From positions 2,939,001 to 3,003,000 of the forward strand of contig CP051235.1 in assembly GCA_017794705.1 (NCBI GenBank): a DNA stretch of 64,000 nt. The letters run 5' to 3'. The notes under the pieces are model-generated. The model saw only the letters and a list, made by a program, of their open reading frames with translations, did no database searches and was not told the origin of the DNA. Positions 63,247-64,000 of the stretch are shown in pieces. The DNA comes from Devosia sp. (GTDB taxonomy: Bacteria > Pseudomonadota > Alphaproteobacteria > Rhizobiales > Devosiaceae). The translations under genes were made by a program, and so were the position numbers. The stretch's first letter is position 1, and every line of letters begins with the position of its first letter.

Positions 63247-64000
63247 TCGCTTTCTTCCTTTGCCGAAAAGACGATCGGGAAAGTCTCGATCCCGCCCGCG
63301 GCGTCGCATTCGCCCTTGTAGGCATACTCGAGCATTTTGAAACTGTAGCCGGTCCATTGCCAGCGGCCGAAGCTGCCGCAATCGCCAATGCCCCGGCCCT
63401 TGTAGAAGGCGGTCAGCACCCCGGTTTGCGGGTCATAGTCGGGATTGACGAGGAAGGCGGTTCCAGACCAGCCGAGGGTGTCGGTGTACTCTGCAAAGAA
63501 GCGCTGGGACAGCCAGTCTTCCTGCTGTGTCCAGACCGTGTAGATGAAATTGTAGGCGCCAGCCGAGCAGGGCAGGAACCAGATCCTGCCGCTTTCGATT
63601 TCAGCCTCAATCACTTCGTCGGCATGCGGCAGGACTTCGAAGGGCTCGCATTCGCCGCCCGAGAGGTGCCGGCGCAGCAACTCAGCAGGAATGCTGGCGG
63701 GGTGTGAGGCGCTGACAGGGGTCAACCCGGCCGGTGCCGGACCGGTGACCCGCTCAGCGCCGACGCGGCGCTGCTGTTCGTCGATCCACAAAAGAGCCGC
63801 GGTGAGACCGCGCAGGGAAAACGTGGCCGTGCGGCTTTCCCCGGCCTCATCGGCGAACATGACGCGCAGGCTGTCGCCCGGCCCCATGGCGTCGAAAAGC
63901 GACTGGGCCGGATCGTTCATGAAGTAGAACTCATTGATCGAGCCGAAGGCGCCGGCTTCATAGGGCGGAGAGAAGCTGAATGGCGTGTTGTCGACGGTGA
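63243..64000 (-). CDS. DUF1176-type secreted protein, 5' end beyond the window
   Basis: The frame is open from the stop at 63243 to the window edge at 64000 (about 252 residues seen). The visible part TVDNTPFSFSPPYEAGAFGS ... FLPCSAGAYNFIYTVWTQQ, DYDPQTGVLTAFYKGRGIGDCG and WTGYSFKMLEYAYKGECDA is characteristic of DUF1176. An internal ATG at 63920 is not the true start. The missing N-terminus would hold the signal peptide. Confidence 0.8.
   Translation of the reverse strand, partial: TVDNTPFSFSPPYEAGAFGSINEFYFMNDPAQSLFDAMGPGDSLRVMFADEAGESRTATFSLRGLTAALLWIDEQQRRVGAERVTGPAPAGLTPVSASHPASIPAELLRRHLSGGECEPFEVLPHADEVIEAEIESGRIWFLPCSAGAYNFIYTVWTQQEDWLSQRFFAEYTDTLGWSGTAFLVNPDYDPQTGVLTAFYKGRGIGDCGSFGRWQWTGYSFKMLEYAYKGECDAAGGIETFPIVFSAKEESD

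Overview
This 64 kb window reads as a chromosomal segment of a GC-rich alphaproteobacterium of the Hyphomicrobiales (Rhizobiales). The closest overall feel is Devosiaceae (Devosia/Pelagibacterium), but that family-level guess is inference from protein style and gene order, not a search. Supporting signs are the aceA regulator of the short-chain-fatty-acyl type, tandem DUF3008 stress genes behind EcfG-type promoters, the ybjN-proC and rplY-pth-ychF neighbourhoods, a petABC bc1 operon and a CtrA-like box. I see no phage, transposase, CRISPR array, rRNA or tRNA. Genes are densely packed with many 1-11 bp overlaps.

Layout. 1-6.5 kb: a cut-off esterase, a small membrane protein, then the glyoxylate shunt (divergent ScfR/RamB-like regulator, small protein, aceA, malate synthase G). 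6.5-13.3 kb: a palindromic repeat region, a CocE-type hydrolase with adenine deaminase, and a divergent operon (xylitol-type dehydrogenase, MgtC-like protein, SDR) meeting a degenerate SDR. 13.3-16.6 kb: accessory region with two DUF3008 genes behind EcfG-type promoters, a two-gene micro-operon of a secreted peptide and a small partner, and about 1.4 kb of non-coding DNA with four copies of an undescribed multi-hairpin element whose stems covary. 16.6-17.9 kb: ArsR-SRPBCC-ClpP-like operon behind a perfect 18 bp palindrome. 18-26.5 kb: propionyl-CoA to succinyl-CoA genes (pccB, pccA, methylmalonyl-CoA mutase, epimerase), with unrelated and partly AT-richer genes inserted. 26.8-30.3 kb: MurD2-MurL pair (alternative route for D-Glu into peptidoglycan) with a phosphoesterase. 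30.4-38.4 kb: two Nudix proteins, GNAT, CCA transferase, hemF, trmL, petABC and apt. 39.4-41.7 kb: two MaoC proteins, a candidate small RNA, and a LuxR-type regulator with a ten-G tract at its start.

41.7-64 kb: mostly housekeeping (ychF, pth, rplY, prs, a fused SAM-methyltransferase/PgeF, lgt, ubiK, glyA with a ZTP riboswitch, ybjN, proC, csaA-like, MarR, ilvE, GNAT, VOC, moaE, moaD, pgsA, nuclease, DnaJ-like, VWA, uvrC, pteridine-reductase-like SDR, Ca2+/Na+ antiporter) and a 5'-truncated DUF1176 protein at the right edge.

How it fits together. Acetate units are handled by the glyoxylate shunt and propionyl units by PCC/MCM. One-carbon metabolism is tied to purine/folate status by the ZTP aptamer at glyA. 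The most novel-looking material is the covarying hairpin repeat family (14.6-15.6 kb), followed by the ArsR-SRPBCC-ClpP operon and the LuxR gene with a homopolymeric tract.
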